64,000 nucleotides of DNA from Haemonchus contortus. Its lineage: Eukaryota; Nematoda; Chromadorea; Rhabditida; Trichostrongylidae. The position numbers and the translations under genes were made by a program. The stretch is taken from positions 2,035,005 through 2,099,004 of the forward strand of contig LS997565.1 of the NCBI GenBank assembly GCA_000469685.2, in the 5' to 3' direction. Of the stretch, positions 36,501 through 46,554 are shown in pieces. Every line of letters begins with the position of its first letter. Within the stretch, counting starts at the first letter, position 1. The notes under the pieces were generated by a model that saw only the letters and a list, made by a program, of their open reading frames with translations, did no database searches and was not told where the DNA came from.

Positions 36501-39500
36501 CAAAACCGCTTAGCCGCACTCTGGGTAAAATACGGTCCTGTGGCAAGGTTCATCTTATCCGCCAGTATTTTGAAGGGAGCATCACACACGTGCTCCTCCG
36601 ATTTCAGCGGCAGGAGACAGTGAATGCGCTGCTTCAAAGGAGGCCTTTGCACCACTGTCTCCTCCGCGAAATCTCTGAGGAGATCAACTGTTATCCCCCA
36701 ACTCCTGTCGTCTTTGGGTCCTGGTAGGACATAGAGTTCTGCTCCCTTAGCGACAGCTTGCACTAACAGGAACCACGCATTCATCCAACGTGAAGCTACG
36801 ACGTACCGTGCTGGAGAAAACAACATGATCGCTGACCATTCCTCTTCCTCAAACCAGGCTGCCTGTATATCGTCTGGCTCGATCGCCAGTTTCGCAGTCA
36901 TCAGAGGTGACTCAAAGCAGTCGAGTACGCCCTGGAACCCCTCCGGCAGCACAATTAGCGTGCGACGAGGTTTCACCAACCTCCAACTCATTTCTGTCCA
37001 CGGGTTCTCGTTTGCGAACTTGACGGCGTCAACATACATGTTGGGCAGGTTATATGGGTCTGATTTCGACCGGGGTAGGTACCCTTGCGTTACTCCTCGG
37101 GCATCCGCGACCGTGGCAAGTGTCATATGAATACAGTGAGCACGATAAAAAGAAATTGCAAAACCAATGGACTTAATAGTTACAGTATCATAAGATGAAT
37201 CGAGCATGCGTGCTACGCGAAAATGCTCGGGGATATGACTTTGAGTCATAATGGCAATTAATCTAGCGAAATCATACGGTGAACGGAATGTAAGTGTTGA
37301 CAGCAGAGGGGCGAACGGTAGTGGACTGTTGATCGGTGCGTTCGCGGTGCATGCGACGTGTTGTCCGTTAACCACTATTTCTCCAGGGCATGTCCAGTCA
37401 ATGTTACGCACATTGGTCGACGACGAAGTGACTGTGCTGAAATATAAAAACCTACTCATTAAATCCTTACTGTTTGCTGGCATGGCTTGTATAGCTGCCA
37501 CTGTTTTCTTTCTTCTACCCCGTTGCGTTTTGCCTGTCAACCGAGTATCATCGATTTCTCGAGGAACTTTTAGGAGGTGATCAAACTGCACTCTAAGAGG
37601 TTCTTTGTTCTCCCCAATAAGCGTGATTAACGCCGAGTTGGTGCTAGCCTCAATAACGCGGAACGGTCCAGACCAGTCAGTAGTGAGTTTTGGGTGCCGT
37701 GACTTCCCCTTTTCCGATGGAAGTTTCATGTATACTCTGTCTCCAGTCTTGAATATGGTAGATTTGACTGTCTTATATCTCTTATCGTAAGCTAGTTTCA
37801 TGCTATCGCGATATTCATTAGAATTCTCATTAATGCATTCTCTTGCCAATTTCAGTCCACAAAGCAACTCCGCTTTGTAATTGTCATAGTCCACGACGTA
37901 AGGTGACAGATGTTCAGAGGGAATTGATATTGATGGATAAACGGGGTCATATCCGTACACTAGAAAATGAGGGCTTTCACCCGTTGCTCTGTGAGGCGAA
38001 GCGTTATAGGCGTAAACCACTGCCGGTAAAATTTTGTCCCATTCCGCAGCTATCACGGTCTTCTTTTTCAGCATTTTAACAATGGTTCCATTGACCCTTT
38101 CCGTCAACCCATTTTCTCGAGGACAGTATCCCTTCGTAAATTTTTGCTCTATCCCCATAACTTTGCAAAGGGCTTCCATTATTTCATTTTCGAATTCACC
38201 GCCTCGATCAGAAAGGAGAATTTCGGGCCATCTACCGGCACCGCAAACCCAATTACTGAAAATCGCTTGTGCAATTGTTTCCGCCTTTTTATCTGCAACG
38301 GCATATGCACCAAGGTATTTGGTAAAGTGATCGATAACTGTAACTATATACCGGTTCCCTTGCGTTGTCAGACCCATTTCGAGTAAATCTACACCGACAA
38401 TCTGCAACGGTCTCGTAACTGCTAAGGGTCGTAAAGGTGGTACATTTCCTGCCCTACCGTTGGTCAAAAAGCATTTTTGGCAACCGCGGCACCAGCTCAC
38501 TAGATCTTGAAGCATTCCCGGCCAGAAAAGAGACTTTTTCATCTGTATGAACATCTTTTTCGCGTTGAAGTGGCCACCCAGAGTGCCAGAATGGGCTTCC
38601 TCAAATATATTCCGTCTCTGTGAGCGCGGTACTACGGCAGCCAAAGAACCATTCTCGTTAATGAGATTCAAACTTCCGTTCTGCAAGGTGAAATCGGTTG
38701 TACTGAGGACTTTGCTATGCCTAGGGAGTTTTACCTCTTCCGTCACTCCGCTTTCTACAGACTTTATTAATGTCGCAAAGTCGGGGTCTTCGCGAAGCTC
38801 GAGAAGCCAGTCATGTGCCTGAATTGAACAGACTACCTTTTCGTCCTCCGCATAGCCGGGAGTCAATATCGAAGAGTGAGGTAGGCCACGAGATAGCGCA
38901 TCCGCTACTGCGTTTGCTGTTCCTTTTACATACTCAATAGTAATATCGTAACGCTGCACTTCTAGTGCCCAACGTAAAACTCGTGGAGAAACATTAGTAC
39001 GTTTAAACAGTGAGGTGAGCGCTGAGTGGTCAGTTCTGACAATACTCGGGACGCCATATATGAAGTAGTGAAACTTTTTCAGGCTAAAAATTAGCGCAAG
39101 CGCTTCCTGATCTGTGACGTGATAATTTCTTTCCGCGCCAGATAAATGCTTGGAAGCAAAGAATACGGGATGTAGCAGCGAGTCATCTCCCTCTTGTGCT
39201 AAAACAGCCCCAATCCCTATTCTGCTAGCATCAGTATAAATAATGAAAGGTCGCGATCCATCCCTCGCTTTCTCGATATTTGGTTGCGCCAGAACAGGTG
39301 CTTCCATAAGGGTTTTCTTCAATGCTTCAAAAGCTTCCTCATGTTCATGTGACCACACGAATTTCCTTTTGGGACTGGTGAGATCAAAAAGTGGTTTTGA
39401 AATCTGAGAAAATCTCAAAACAAACTTCCGGTAATATCCAGCCATACCTAAGAAGGTTCTTAATTGAGCAACATTCTGAGGGCGAGCATAATCTTTTATA

Positions 39501-42500
39501 CGACCAACCTTCTCCGGATCTGCCCTTACTCCGTCCGCATCCACTACATGCCCAAGAAACTCAAGACTGGGTTCCATTATACGGCACTTTTGTGGTTTCA
39601 CCTTCAGTTGCGCTTTCCGAAACGCTAGTAGTACCTTACGGAGGAGATCCGCATGTCTAGGTATTGAATCTGTTGCGATCAGTATATCGTCTATATATAC
39701 TGATACTTCTGGCCCTATTAAGTCGCCTAACACCTTGTCCATTAACCTTTGGAACTTAGCTGGTGCTGTGGTCAGTCCAAAAGGTAAGACTCGAAACTGG
39801 AATTGTCCAGAGGTCGTGGTGAAGGCACTTATTTCCTTCGCTCGCTCACTTAGAGGGACTTGCCAGTATCCACTAGCTAAATCCAAGGAAGTGAACCATC
39901 GCTTGCCCAGCAGATTCTGCAGAGTGATATCTATAGGGGGTAAAGGATAGCTATCCTTCTTAGTAACCTTATTGACTTCCCTATAATCCACACATAGCCT
40001 TGTGGTACCATCTTTCTTGGCCACCAAGACTATGGGGGACGCCCACGGTGATTGACTGTCCTCAATCACATTTCTTTCTTTAAGGTCCCGTAGCATTGTA
40101 TCTACGTCAGCACGAATACCGTATGGGACGGGCCTTGTTTTCTGTCGGATTGGTGGATTCCCACCTACATCAATGTCATGGGTCACTACATTCGTTTGCG
40201 TTAGTTCTTTGTCCGAGACAGCGAATACATCGCTGTACTCTTCGATCACACTACATAGTTCGTCAGGTATAACCCCGGCCTTTCGGTTCTTATTTAAAAT
40301 GTCTACTAGAGCATGGGTCCTTTCAGCATCTTGTAACACAGCATGCTGCTGTAGAACCATCATGTCACTTGGGACATCCACTATCTTTGGATCAATCCAA
40401 GTTTCTGCTGACCATGTACCCAGATCCTCTCCTTGACCTATCACCCAGGATTCTGAACCTTGATTTATGACCGATAATTCAGCTTTACCTTGGTTCACCT
40501 GGCACACACCTGACTCGATGCGTGGGCTTTTAGACCAGAATACGCAAGCTCCATCACGGAAGCTTCCGCGTATCTGCACGGTTGCAATCTTGCCTGGTGC
40601 TACAACGACCCTCCTATCCGAATAGGCCATATTTGGATGCAAATCCTTCGTCACATCCCTGTCCTTATACGGGGTCAATCGTAAGGATATGCCAAGTTCG
40701 CTTAAGGCATTCGTACCTAATAGCAATGTGTCGTCCTTACTTTGCTGCACGTGTAGGTGCACGCTAGCCTTGCCGGCTCCTACCACTGTTACCTCCGTAA
40801 CTATCTCTGAGAGAAACCCCATAGCATTTCCTGACGCGTCATAGAGTTTCCTCTGTTTACCATCTCCTACGATGGACGCTTTTGCGTCCAGATCTACGCC
40901 ACGCTCCCGCACTTGCTTAAGGAGACCTACCGGGACAATCGAAACTACCGATCCTGTGTCCACCAGTGCTTTTGCTGCAACGCCAAAAATTTCTACTTCA
41001 CAAGTACTTGGCTTACCCACAGCGCTCGGGTGTGGTCCAACTTCTTTTCCAATACTTTGGACGGTCTTACACCACCTATCTAGTTCAGTCACAAGTGAAC
41101 TACCTAACGGTGGGCCATTTCGTCCCTTCGAACTTCCGTCGCTGTGACCGTTATCTCGGTGATTGCGACCTGTGGGTTTTCCCCTTTTCCTGCAATCCAC
41201 TGCCACATGCCCTTCTTTGCCACAGGTGTAGCATTTTATAGGTTTGGCAAATGGTTGGGTTCTTGGTTGATCGCTGGTCTCACCTGGAGGAAAAATTTTC
41301 CGGGACTCAGTTGGCTGCCGATCCATAACCCTTCTTTGGAAACTTCCCTGCTGGCTACTGTTTGGTAGGCTTGCTCCAGCTTGCAGCTTTTCCAGCCGCA
41401 TGGCAACTTGCTTAACTTCTGCGTAAATGTTACCATCGGGGGCATCTAGGGCAGCTAACATATGATATGAATTTTCCCAGTGTTGCAAACAACAGTATAA
41501 TTTGGATCCTCTTATAAAATCCCACTCAGAGCTAGGATGTATCCTTCGGGACAAATCCTCCATCCTACAGCAAAACTCGACTATCGACTCCCTGGGTCTT
41601 TTCGTTAGTTGTTCCCACTCTCGAATATTTTTTAAGCGTTCGCAAGGGTTTCTTCGGGCCAATTTCAAGGCGCTGACAATGTCATCATAGGTTCCCTCCC
41701 GAACCGCGCGTGGCAATCCTTTGTAAATCGATAGAGCTACTCCCTCTAAATGATTTACAAGGATATCTCGCTTATCGGAGTCAGTCCATAGAGCAGAAGG
41801 GAATTTAACCTCTAATGCGCGTAGGAAATCCGTCAGTGAATTTTTACCGTCATACTTGGACACATTTGCCACCGTCTGGGCTTTAAAAACTTCACGGAAA
41901 ACTGTGAACATGTCATCCACCCTATCGCTACGGACTGGTCTGGCCCTACTATTGTATGACAAAACGGAAGATGTCTCACCACTGATCGATTCTTGGGAAT
42001 ATTCCGGTGAGGATACTCGAGACGATCTTGACGACTTGGCTGTTCGGGTTGAGCGATGCCCATCGGTCGTATTTCGCGACTCGTTCCGCGCCTGAACAGA
42101 ATGATCAGTTTCTCTGTTTCTAAGGGACGCATAATGGGTGCGAACTGCACGCCAGTTGTCAATTTTCTCACCTGCAGTAGGTGCAGTATAGGGATTCCCT
42201 GCCGCATCCGGCGCGAGCCCTCTTTCCATACTTCTGACCTGATCCTGCAAAAGCTTTATCGAATTTTCTAAGTTTTTTATCACTTTGCTTTGCTCATTTT
42301 TCTCTTTTTGCAATTCCGCAATTTTTGCGCATTTCCTATCTACGATTTCTGCGACTTGGTCTAGTTCACATTCTAGGTTCTCTGCTATTCTGCAAAGTAT
42401 GCGGCTGTGAGCAGTCACGCTAGGTAAAAAGTCGTGCAGTTCCGCCCGCGACATCTGAATTTCTTCAAAAAATGCCACATCAGCCGGCTCACTTGTTTCT

Positions 42501-45500
42501 AGGCTTTCTTTTACCTTAATGACCGCACACTGCACCGAACCGCGAACTGCATCTAATATAGCTTTCCGCTTTACGCTAGCCAAATGTCTAATTTGACCTT
42601 TGAGGGCTTCATTTAGTTGCAAGAGAATATTTCGAAAACATTCATTTATATCCTCCAACTTACAACTCACCCCTATATCATCCCAATTGTTCAGAGCTTG
42701 GGGAACAGATTCGCTATGCTCCATAGCGGTGTCGATTCCGACACTTTCTTCTGCGTTTTCCGCGCTAGTCATTTCAGAGTTCATCTGGAAATGTGACTAT
42801 TAACCGAGTCACTGGCTTGGCCCCCAAGTCGGATATTTATAACGTTTTTATTCGTTATAATATAATAGAGAAACTAGAAGAGCAACAAAATGAGATTACA
42901 AAAACAAACAAGTAGAAGTGAATAAGAAGTACAAGTAAAAGAGAGTCGAAAAAGAAGTTACAAAAGAATATGACAGCTATATTTATAGCTGTCCTTGTGG
43001 GCGTGCTCTAACCCCCAGCTATCCTCGCCACGGCCTCGCATATCCCGCGGGGAGCACGCATCCCCAGGTAATCACGCCGTGACCGGCTTCTCACCCTAGG
43101 TCACGGTGCCGGACCGGCTACCCCTACACTGAAAGCCTTCTCTGGACATCTAACTTTTTGCAGACATGGTCACAATGAGCTTGATGAACCGATGTTCACT
43201 CAGCCCCTTATGTATCAAAGAATCAAACAACAACCCACAGCTCTTGAAAAGTATCAGCAACATATTATTTCGGAAGGTGTCGCTAATGAGCAGTACGTGA
43301 AGGTACTGGCCGTTTTTCCCGTGTTATGTCATCTTATCTTTCTGAATTCTAGTTTCTGCCTCTCAATTTTTCAGGATGAACTCACTAAATACGGTCAAAT
43401 TCTGGAAGATGCATACGAAAATGCTCAACAGGTCACTTATGTAAGGAATCGGGACTGGTTGGATTCGCCTTGGGATGACTTCTTCAAACGTCGTGATCCT
43501 CTGAAGGTAGTACCTTCACCTTTCCTGCTCAATAACTGACCCTGTGGGAGAGTCTAATATTTTTTGTTATCTCAATTTTTTCAGTTGGTCAGCACTGGTA
43601 TCGATGAAGATAAAATCAAACACATCATTGAAAAATTCGGTTCCTATCCTGAAGGATTCCATTTGCATCGTGGTCTTGAACGAATCCTCAAAGGACGTAA
43701 GCAGATGTTGCAGGACAATTCGGTACGGTGGCTTTTGTGATCGCTTCCAGTTGGACTGTTTTGCAATATTATGGTTATAGCTTGACTGGGCCTGTGGTGA
43801 AGCTCTGGCGTTTGGCTCACTTCTGACAGAGAATGTTCATGTCCGCCTCAGTGGACAAGATGTGGAACGTGGAACCTTTTCCCACAGGCACCACATTCTG
43901 CACGACCAAGTGATCGATCAAAAGGTAAGTTGGGCGGTCTAATTTCTATTTGTATATTTTCTCTATTGCACAACGTCTTATCATATCAGGCCTCTTATGC
44001 AGCCGTCATTTTCGTTATAAAAAGTTTGTGTTCGCAGCCCTTGTTAACGCTGCCGCTATCAAAGCGAAAAGGTTTTTTCGGGGCGCAGTATAAACCACAA
44101 TGAAAAGCTAGTAATGGTTAATATTTTTTTCCTATTCTAGACTTACAATCCTCTAAACGATCTACAAGAAGGTCAAGCGAAATACACAGTGTGCAATTCC
44201 TCCCTGTCGGAATATGCTGTTCTTGGATTTGAGCTCGGTATAGTCCATTTCGCCTAATTTGTTTCTTTTTCCATGTTTATGCCTTTATTGGTACTTCGTT
44301 TCCTTGTCTTCGAGGCTGTAAATTGTAGGTTATTCTATGGTTAATCCGAATTCCCTGGTCATTTGGGAAGCACAGTTCGGTGATTTCGCTAATACTGCTC
44401 AGTGTGTTATCGATCAGTTTGTTGCATCGGGTAGGTTCCATGACTTTCGATTGGTTGTTTGTTATTTTCTTTGTGTTTTTTTGAAGTCGGTGTATATTTA
44501 TTGGATTTCTTTTCTTGAGAGTATTACTTTTACGACTTTGGTACCGTAGTCCTTTTTAGGACAATCGAAATGGATCCGTCAATCTGGTCTCGTAATGCTT
44601 TTGCCCCACGGTTACGAAGGTATGGGACCTGAACATTCGTCAGCTCGTCCAGAAAGATATCTTCAGATGTGCAATGAGGATGATCAGATCGATCTTGAAG
44701 TGGGTTCCTAACCTAGGTTTCTTGAAGGCATTTCTAACCATTTTTTTTGATTCTGATTTATTTTGTAGAAAATCGCCTTCGGTGGTACATTTGAAGCTCA
44801 ACAGCTTCATGATACCAACTGGATTGTTGCCAACTGCACCACTCCGGCCAATATCTTCCATCTGCTTAGAAGACAGGTGAGCTCTTTCTCTTTTATTATT
44901 TGATTCCCTTTATTCCACCACCGTCTTTTATGATTTCTATCAATCTCCATTCCAATTATTCGCTTTTTATATTTCCCTTGTTATCTTTGTTTTTTTTAAG
45001 ATTGCAATGCCATTCCGTAAGCCAGCTGCGGTGATGACTCCAAAGTCCCTGCTTCGTCACCCATTGGCTCGTTCACCGATTGAGGACTTCTTGCCTGGCA
45101 CAAAATTCCAGAGGGTTATTCCGGATAGTGCTAAACATAATGGAAATGTCCAACGACTTGTATTCTGCACAGGTGAGTGCCAATATGGTCGGCAGCTCTA
45201 GACGTGTAGTTCATAATCAGGAGCTGTGAAAGCGTTAATTTGCAACCCGTTCAGGAAAGGTGTACTATGATCTGGTCATGGCTAGGAAGCATGTGGGAAA
45301 AGAGGATTCGGTTGCCATCTGTCGTATTGAACAAATCTCTCCATTCCCATATGATTTAATCCAAGCCGAATGCCAGAAATATCCCGGAGCAGAGCTGATA
45401 TGGTCTCAAGAGGTTCGTTACAGTTCTTTCTTCACTTGTAATTTCATCGGCCTAAGAATGAAGTAGGATCAAATGCTATTTGTCATCTAGGGCGGCTGGG

Positions 45501-45849
45501 ATTCCTGCTAGTAGTTCTTCCGGTTGCTCCCATAACTTTTTTGATCACCTCCACGTTTGTTCCACTGCGACTTACGTCTATTTGAAAAGTTCCCAAGTCG
45601 TTTTTGAGGCTGGAAATGATGCTAGACAAATGCTTTCAGGAGCACAAGAACATGGGTGCATGGGGCTTTGTACAGCCACGTATCAACAGCCTTATGCAGC
45701 ATCAGAACCGTACCATTCGCTACACTGGACGCCATCCATCTGCTTCTCCAGCCACTGGAAACAAATTTACTCACCTACTCGAACAGAAAGATATGATGAG
45801 CAGAACGTTTGACGTTCCAAAGTCTCAATTGGATGGTTTCAAGGTATAA
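30574..45849 (+). CDS. ogdh-1: 2-oxoglutarate dehydrogenase E1 subunit, tandem copy 2 (intron 12 holds an LTR element)
   Basis: Exons: 30574-30696, 31459-31536, 31611-31798, 32509-32611, 32798-32919, 33008-33089, 33153-33275, 34512-34631, 34720-34867, 34935-35068, 35124-35329, 35676-35837, 43164-43302, 43375-43506, 43585-43722, 43781-43924, 44141-44237, 44329-44430, 44560-44699, 44769-44876, 45001-45172, 45255-45412 and 45640-45849. The total is 3,129 nt, 1,042 residues. Every exon has the same length as in copy 1 except exons 3 and 4, each 6 nt longer. The presequence, [21 protein letters not shown] and [10 protein letters not shown] motifs are intact, so the product should be an active E1o. 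Differences from copy 1 are largely synonymous and the introns differ freely, which argues for an old duplication under constraint. Intron 7 (1,236 bp against 135 bp) and intron 12 (7,326 bp against 76 bp) have been enlarged. Intron 12 was about 83 bp before the retrotransposon inserted. Whether transcripts now splice across it cannot be judged from sequence. Confidence 0.94.
34094..34146. repeat. near-perfect palindrome in intron 7 of OGDH copy 2
   Basis: Arms 34094-34119 and 34121-34146 are complementary at 23 of 26 positions around a single base. It sits in the 1.2-kb intron that is only 135 bp in copy 1, so it probably came with inserted repeat DNA. Confidence 0.8.
35886..35889. repeat. 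target-site duplication CTGA (left)
   Basis: CTGA directly precedes the left LTR and is repeated at 43129-43132 directly after the right LTR. A 4-bp duplication is normal for Ty3/gypsy integration. The next bases outside do not match, so this is the boundary. Confidence 0.85.
35890..36191 (-). repeat. left LTR (3' LTR of the antisense element)
   Basis: This 302-bp repeat is identical by eye to 42827-43128. On the element's own (minus) strand it starts TGTAGGGGTAGCC and ends AATATCCGACT. A purine-rich tract GAGGGGGGCCA lies just upstream on the minus strand (36192 and up), as expected for plus-strand priming next to a 3' LTR. Confidence 0.95.
36035..36056 (-). promoter_or_regulatory. palindromic TATA motif in the LTR
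   Basis: Two 10-base arms (GACAGCTATA and its complement) surround TT. On the element strand the centre reads TATAAATA, a plausible core promoter in U3. The same motif is at 42972-42993 in the other LTR. Because the motif is symmetric it could work in both directions. Confidence 0.5.
36230..42784 (-). CDS. gag-pol polyprotein of Ty3/gypsy element with C-terminal extension
   Basis: One frame of 2,184 codons from ATG 42784 to a stop at 36230. Residues 1-190 are helical and coiled-coil-like, and a gag capsid-like region follows at about 290-470. A CCHC zinc knuckle [14 protein letters not shown] is at about 517, protease [13 protein letters not shown] near 608, and reverse transcriptase with YIDD near 1030. 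RNase H (IYTDAS) is near 1180. Integrase has its HHCC zinc domain near 1400 and catalytic D, D and E near 1465, 1524 and 1556. A WSGPFRV block near 1706 follows. The proteins copy element RNA into DNA and insert it. Gag and pol are fused without a frameshift or stop. After about residue 1750 the frame runs a further 430 residues that match nothing I recognise and end in an Arg/Gly/Gln-rich basic tail. All catalytic motifs look intact. Confidence 0.95.
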   Translation of the reverse strand: MNSEMTSAENAEESVGIDTAMEHSESVPQALNNWDDIGVSCKLEDINECFRNILLQLNEALKGQIRHLASVKRKAILDAVRGSVQCAVIKVKESLETSEPADVAFFEEIQMSRAELHDFLPSVTAHSRILCRIAENLECELDQVAEIVDRKCAKIAELQKEKNEQSKVIKNLENSIKLLQDQVRSMERGLAPDAAGNPYTAPTAGEKIDNWRAVRTHYASLRNRETDHSVQARNESRNTTDGHRSTRTAKSSRSSRVSSPEYSQESISGETSSVLSYNSRARPVRSDRVDDMFTVFREVFKAQTVANVSKYDGKNSLTDFLRALEVKFPSALWTDSDKRDILVNHLEGVALSIYKGLPRAVREGTYDDIVSALKLARRNPCERLKNIREWEQLTKRPRESIVEFCCRMEDLSRRIHPSSEWDFIRGSKLYCCLQHWENSYHMLAALDAPDGNIYAEVKQVAMRLEKLQAGASLPNSSQQGSFQRRVMDRQPTESRKIFPPGETSDQPRTQPFAKPIKCYTCGKEGHVAVDCRKRGKPTGRNHRDNGHSDGSSKGRNGPPLGSSLVTELDRWCKTVQSIGKEVGPHPSAVGKPSTCEVEIFGVAAKALVDTGSVVSIVPVGLLKQVRERGVDLDAKASIVGDGKQRKLYDASGNAMGFLSEIVTEVTVVGAGKASVHLHVQQSKDDTLLLGTNALSELGISLRLTPYKDRDVTKDLHPNMAYSDRRVVVAPGKIATVQIRGSFRDGACVFWSKSPRIESGVCQVNQGKAELSVINQGSESWVIGQGEDLGTWSAETWIDPKIVDVPSDMMVLQQHAVLQDAERTHALVDILNKNRKAGVIPDELCSVIEEYSDVFAVSDKELTQTNVVTHDIDVGGNPPIRQKTRPVPYGIRADVDTMLRDLKERNVIEDSQSPWASPIVLVAKKDGTTRLCVDYREVNKVTKKDSYPLPPIDITLQNLLGKRWFTSLDLASGYWQVPLSERAKEISAFTTTSGQFQFRVLPFGLTTAPAKFQRLMDKVLGDLIGPEVSVYIDDILIATDSIPRHADLLRKVLLAFRKAQLKVKPQKCRIMEPSLEFLGHVVDADGVRADPEKVGRIKDYARPQNVAQLRTFLGMAGYYRKFVLRFSQISKPLFDLTSPKRKFVWSHEHEEAFEALKKTLMEAPVLAQPNIEKARDGSRPFIIYTDASRIGIGAVLAQEGDDSLLHPVFFASKHLSGAERNYHVTDQEALALIFSLKKFHYFIYGVPSIVRTDHSALTSLFKRTNVSPRVLRWALEVQRYDITIEYVKGTANAVADALSRGLPHSSILTPGYAEDEKVVCSIQAHDWLLELREDPDFATLIKSVESGVTEEVKLPRHSKVLSTTDFTLQNGSLNLINENGSLAAVVPRSQRRNIFEEAHSGTLGGHFNAKKMFIQMKKSLFWPGMLQDLVSWCRGCQKCFLTNGRAGNVPPLRPLAVTRPLQIVGVDLLEMGLTTQGNRYIVTVIDHFTKYLGAYAVADKKAETIAQAIFSNWVCGAGRWPEILLSDRGGEFENEIMEALCKVMGIEQKFTKGYCPRENGLTERVNGTIVKMLKKKTVIAAEWDKILPAVVYAYNASPHRATGESPHFLVYGYDPVYPSISIPSEHLSPYVVDYDNYKAELLCGLKLARECINENSNEYRDSMKLAYDKRYKTVKSTIFKTGDRVYMKLPSEKGKSRHPKLTTDWSGPFRVIEASTNSALITLIGENKEPLRVQFDHLLKVPREIDDTRLTGKTQRGRRKKTVAAIQAMPANSKDLMSRFLYFSTVTSSSTNVRNIDWTCPGEIVVNGQHVACTANAPINSPLPFAPLLSTLTFRSPYDFARLIAIMTQSHIPEHFRVARMLDSSYDTVTIKSIGFAISFYRAHCIHMTLATVADARGVTQGYLPRSKSDPYNLPNMYVDAVKFANENPWTEMSWRLVKPRRTLIVLPEGFQGVLDCFESPLMTAKLAIEPDDIQAAWFEEEEWSAIMLFSPARYVVASRWMNAWFLLVQAVAKGAELYVLPGPKDDRSWGITVDLLRDFAEETVVQRPPLKQRIHCLLPLKSEEHVCDAPFKILADKMNLATGPYFTQSAAKRFWTATRKHYSSMIRLPECQRVPEPKRRFGDRAPQQAAAHSSRDHRFNRPLNSGPPKQQRNRSFSRPPVFAERQNFERRSLRGKKLGRGGRF
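42827..43128 (-). repeat. right LTR (5' LTR of the antisense element)
   Basis: 302 bp, identical by eye to the left LTR at 35890-36191. As the 5' LTR on the minus strand it should drive transcription of the gag-pol frame, whose ATG lies 43 bases beyond it. Confidence 0.95.
43129..43132. repeat. target-site duplication CTGA (right)
   Basis: This matches CTGA at 35886-35889. Removing the element and one copy restores an intron of about 83 bp. Confidence 0.85.
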
Positions 45850-46554
45850 TCGCATTCATTTCGTTCTTCACCCATTTGTCCAACCTCAACATCGAATCTA
45901 CTCTCAAATTACTTCGTACACTCATTTATTTATCTCGATTTTCGCCCAAAAATTGGCATACTGTAATTTTGTGCCCGTTTTAATCCCGAATATTCCCGAA
46001 AAGGCCAGTTTGTACAACTTTCTTTGATTATTTTTTCACATCCACCACTTTTTTTGTAACCTTACTTTCTCCCCCACGGCATCAGGCTTTGTCGTATTAA
46101 CTCCTTTCATTTAGAGATATTTTTAAAAAATATCTAATTTAGGTACGATACTGTAGCGAATTAATTTATTAGCGAAAAAAAAGTTGAAAAACTTAATTCG
46201 TATGTTTTAAATGTAGCTGAGTAGTGACAGTAATTCTGTAAATTAGGAAATTTCTTGTGTTTGTATGTTTTAATTTCATCAATGCTTTTAATAAACCCGT
46301 CTTTTTGCAGTCGGAGTCGTGTACAAATGTTTCTTCCAAAGTTTTTTCGTTGTTCGGCGGTAGAACGTTTAAGTAGTTACTGTAGTAGAAGATTACTGTC
46401 GTTAAAATTTGGATCTTTGGAACACAATCCGGTGGATGACAGGGCCACGCGTTGATGTCAGTGAGTGAACGCCAGTTCGCTCGAAAAACCCAAATGCATG
46501 GCGTACACTGGAAAGGTTTCTCATGGTCATTCATTTCACACTGCACCTTCAAAG
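45850..46554. other. 3' flank of OGDH copy 2
   Basis: This is the probable 3' UTR and downstream DNA. AATAAA at 46290 is a candidate poly(A) signal 441 bases after the stop. The 119-codon minus-strand frame here has no domain or splice support. Confidence 0.5.

Larger units (their letters stand above)
35890..43128 (-). mobile_element. complete Ty3/gypsy LTR retrotransposon in intron 12 of OGDH copy 2
   Basis: The 7,239-bp element has two identical 302-bp LTRs, a 4-bp CTGA duplication, a polypurine tract beside the 3' LTR and one long gag-pol frame on the minus strand. Domain order is gag, zinc knuckle, protease, reverse transcriptase, RNase H, integrase, which defines Ty3/gypsy. The bases next to the 5' LTR on the element strand begin TGGGGGCCAAG and may be the primer binding site, but I could not match them to a tRNA. 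The insertion is antisense to the host gene. Identical LTRs plus an intact frame imply a recent, possibly still competent, insertion. No envelope-like frame was seen. Confidence 0.95.

Noticed and set aside
36230..37540. C-terminal part of the gypsy polyprotein as an envelope protein
   Set aside because: I see no signal peptide, fusion-peptide-like or terminal membrane segment; the end is basic and hydrophilic.
36169..42803. Many plus-strand frames of 60-112 codons inside the retrotransposon
   Set aside because: They lie opposite the 2,184-codon gag-pol frame and share no domain or splice pattern, so they are shadows of it.
23348..45849. One giant gene or fused OGDH product
   Set aside because: Copy 1 has its own stop at 29294 and copy 2 its own presequence and ATG at 30574, so these are two genes.
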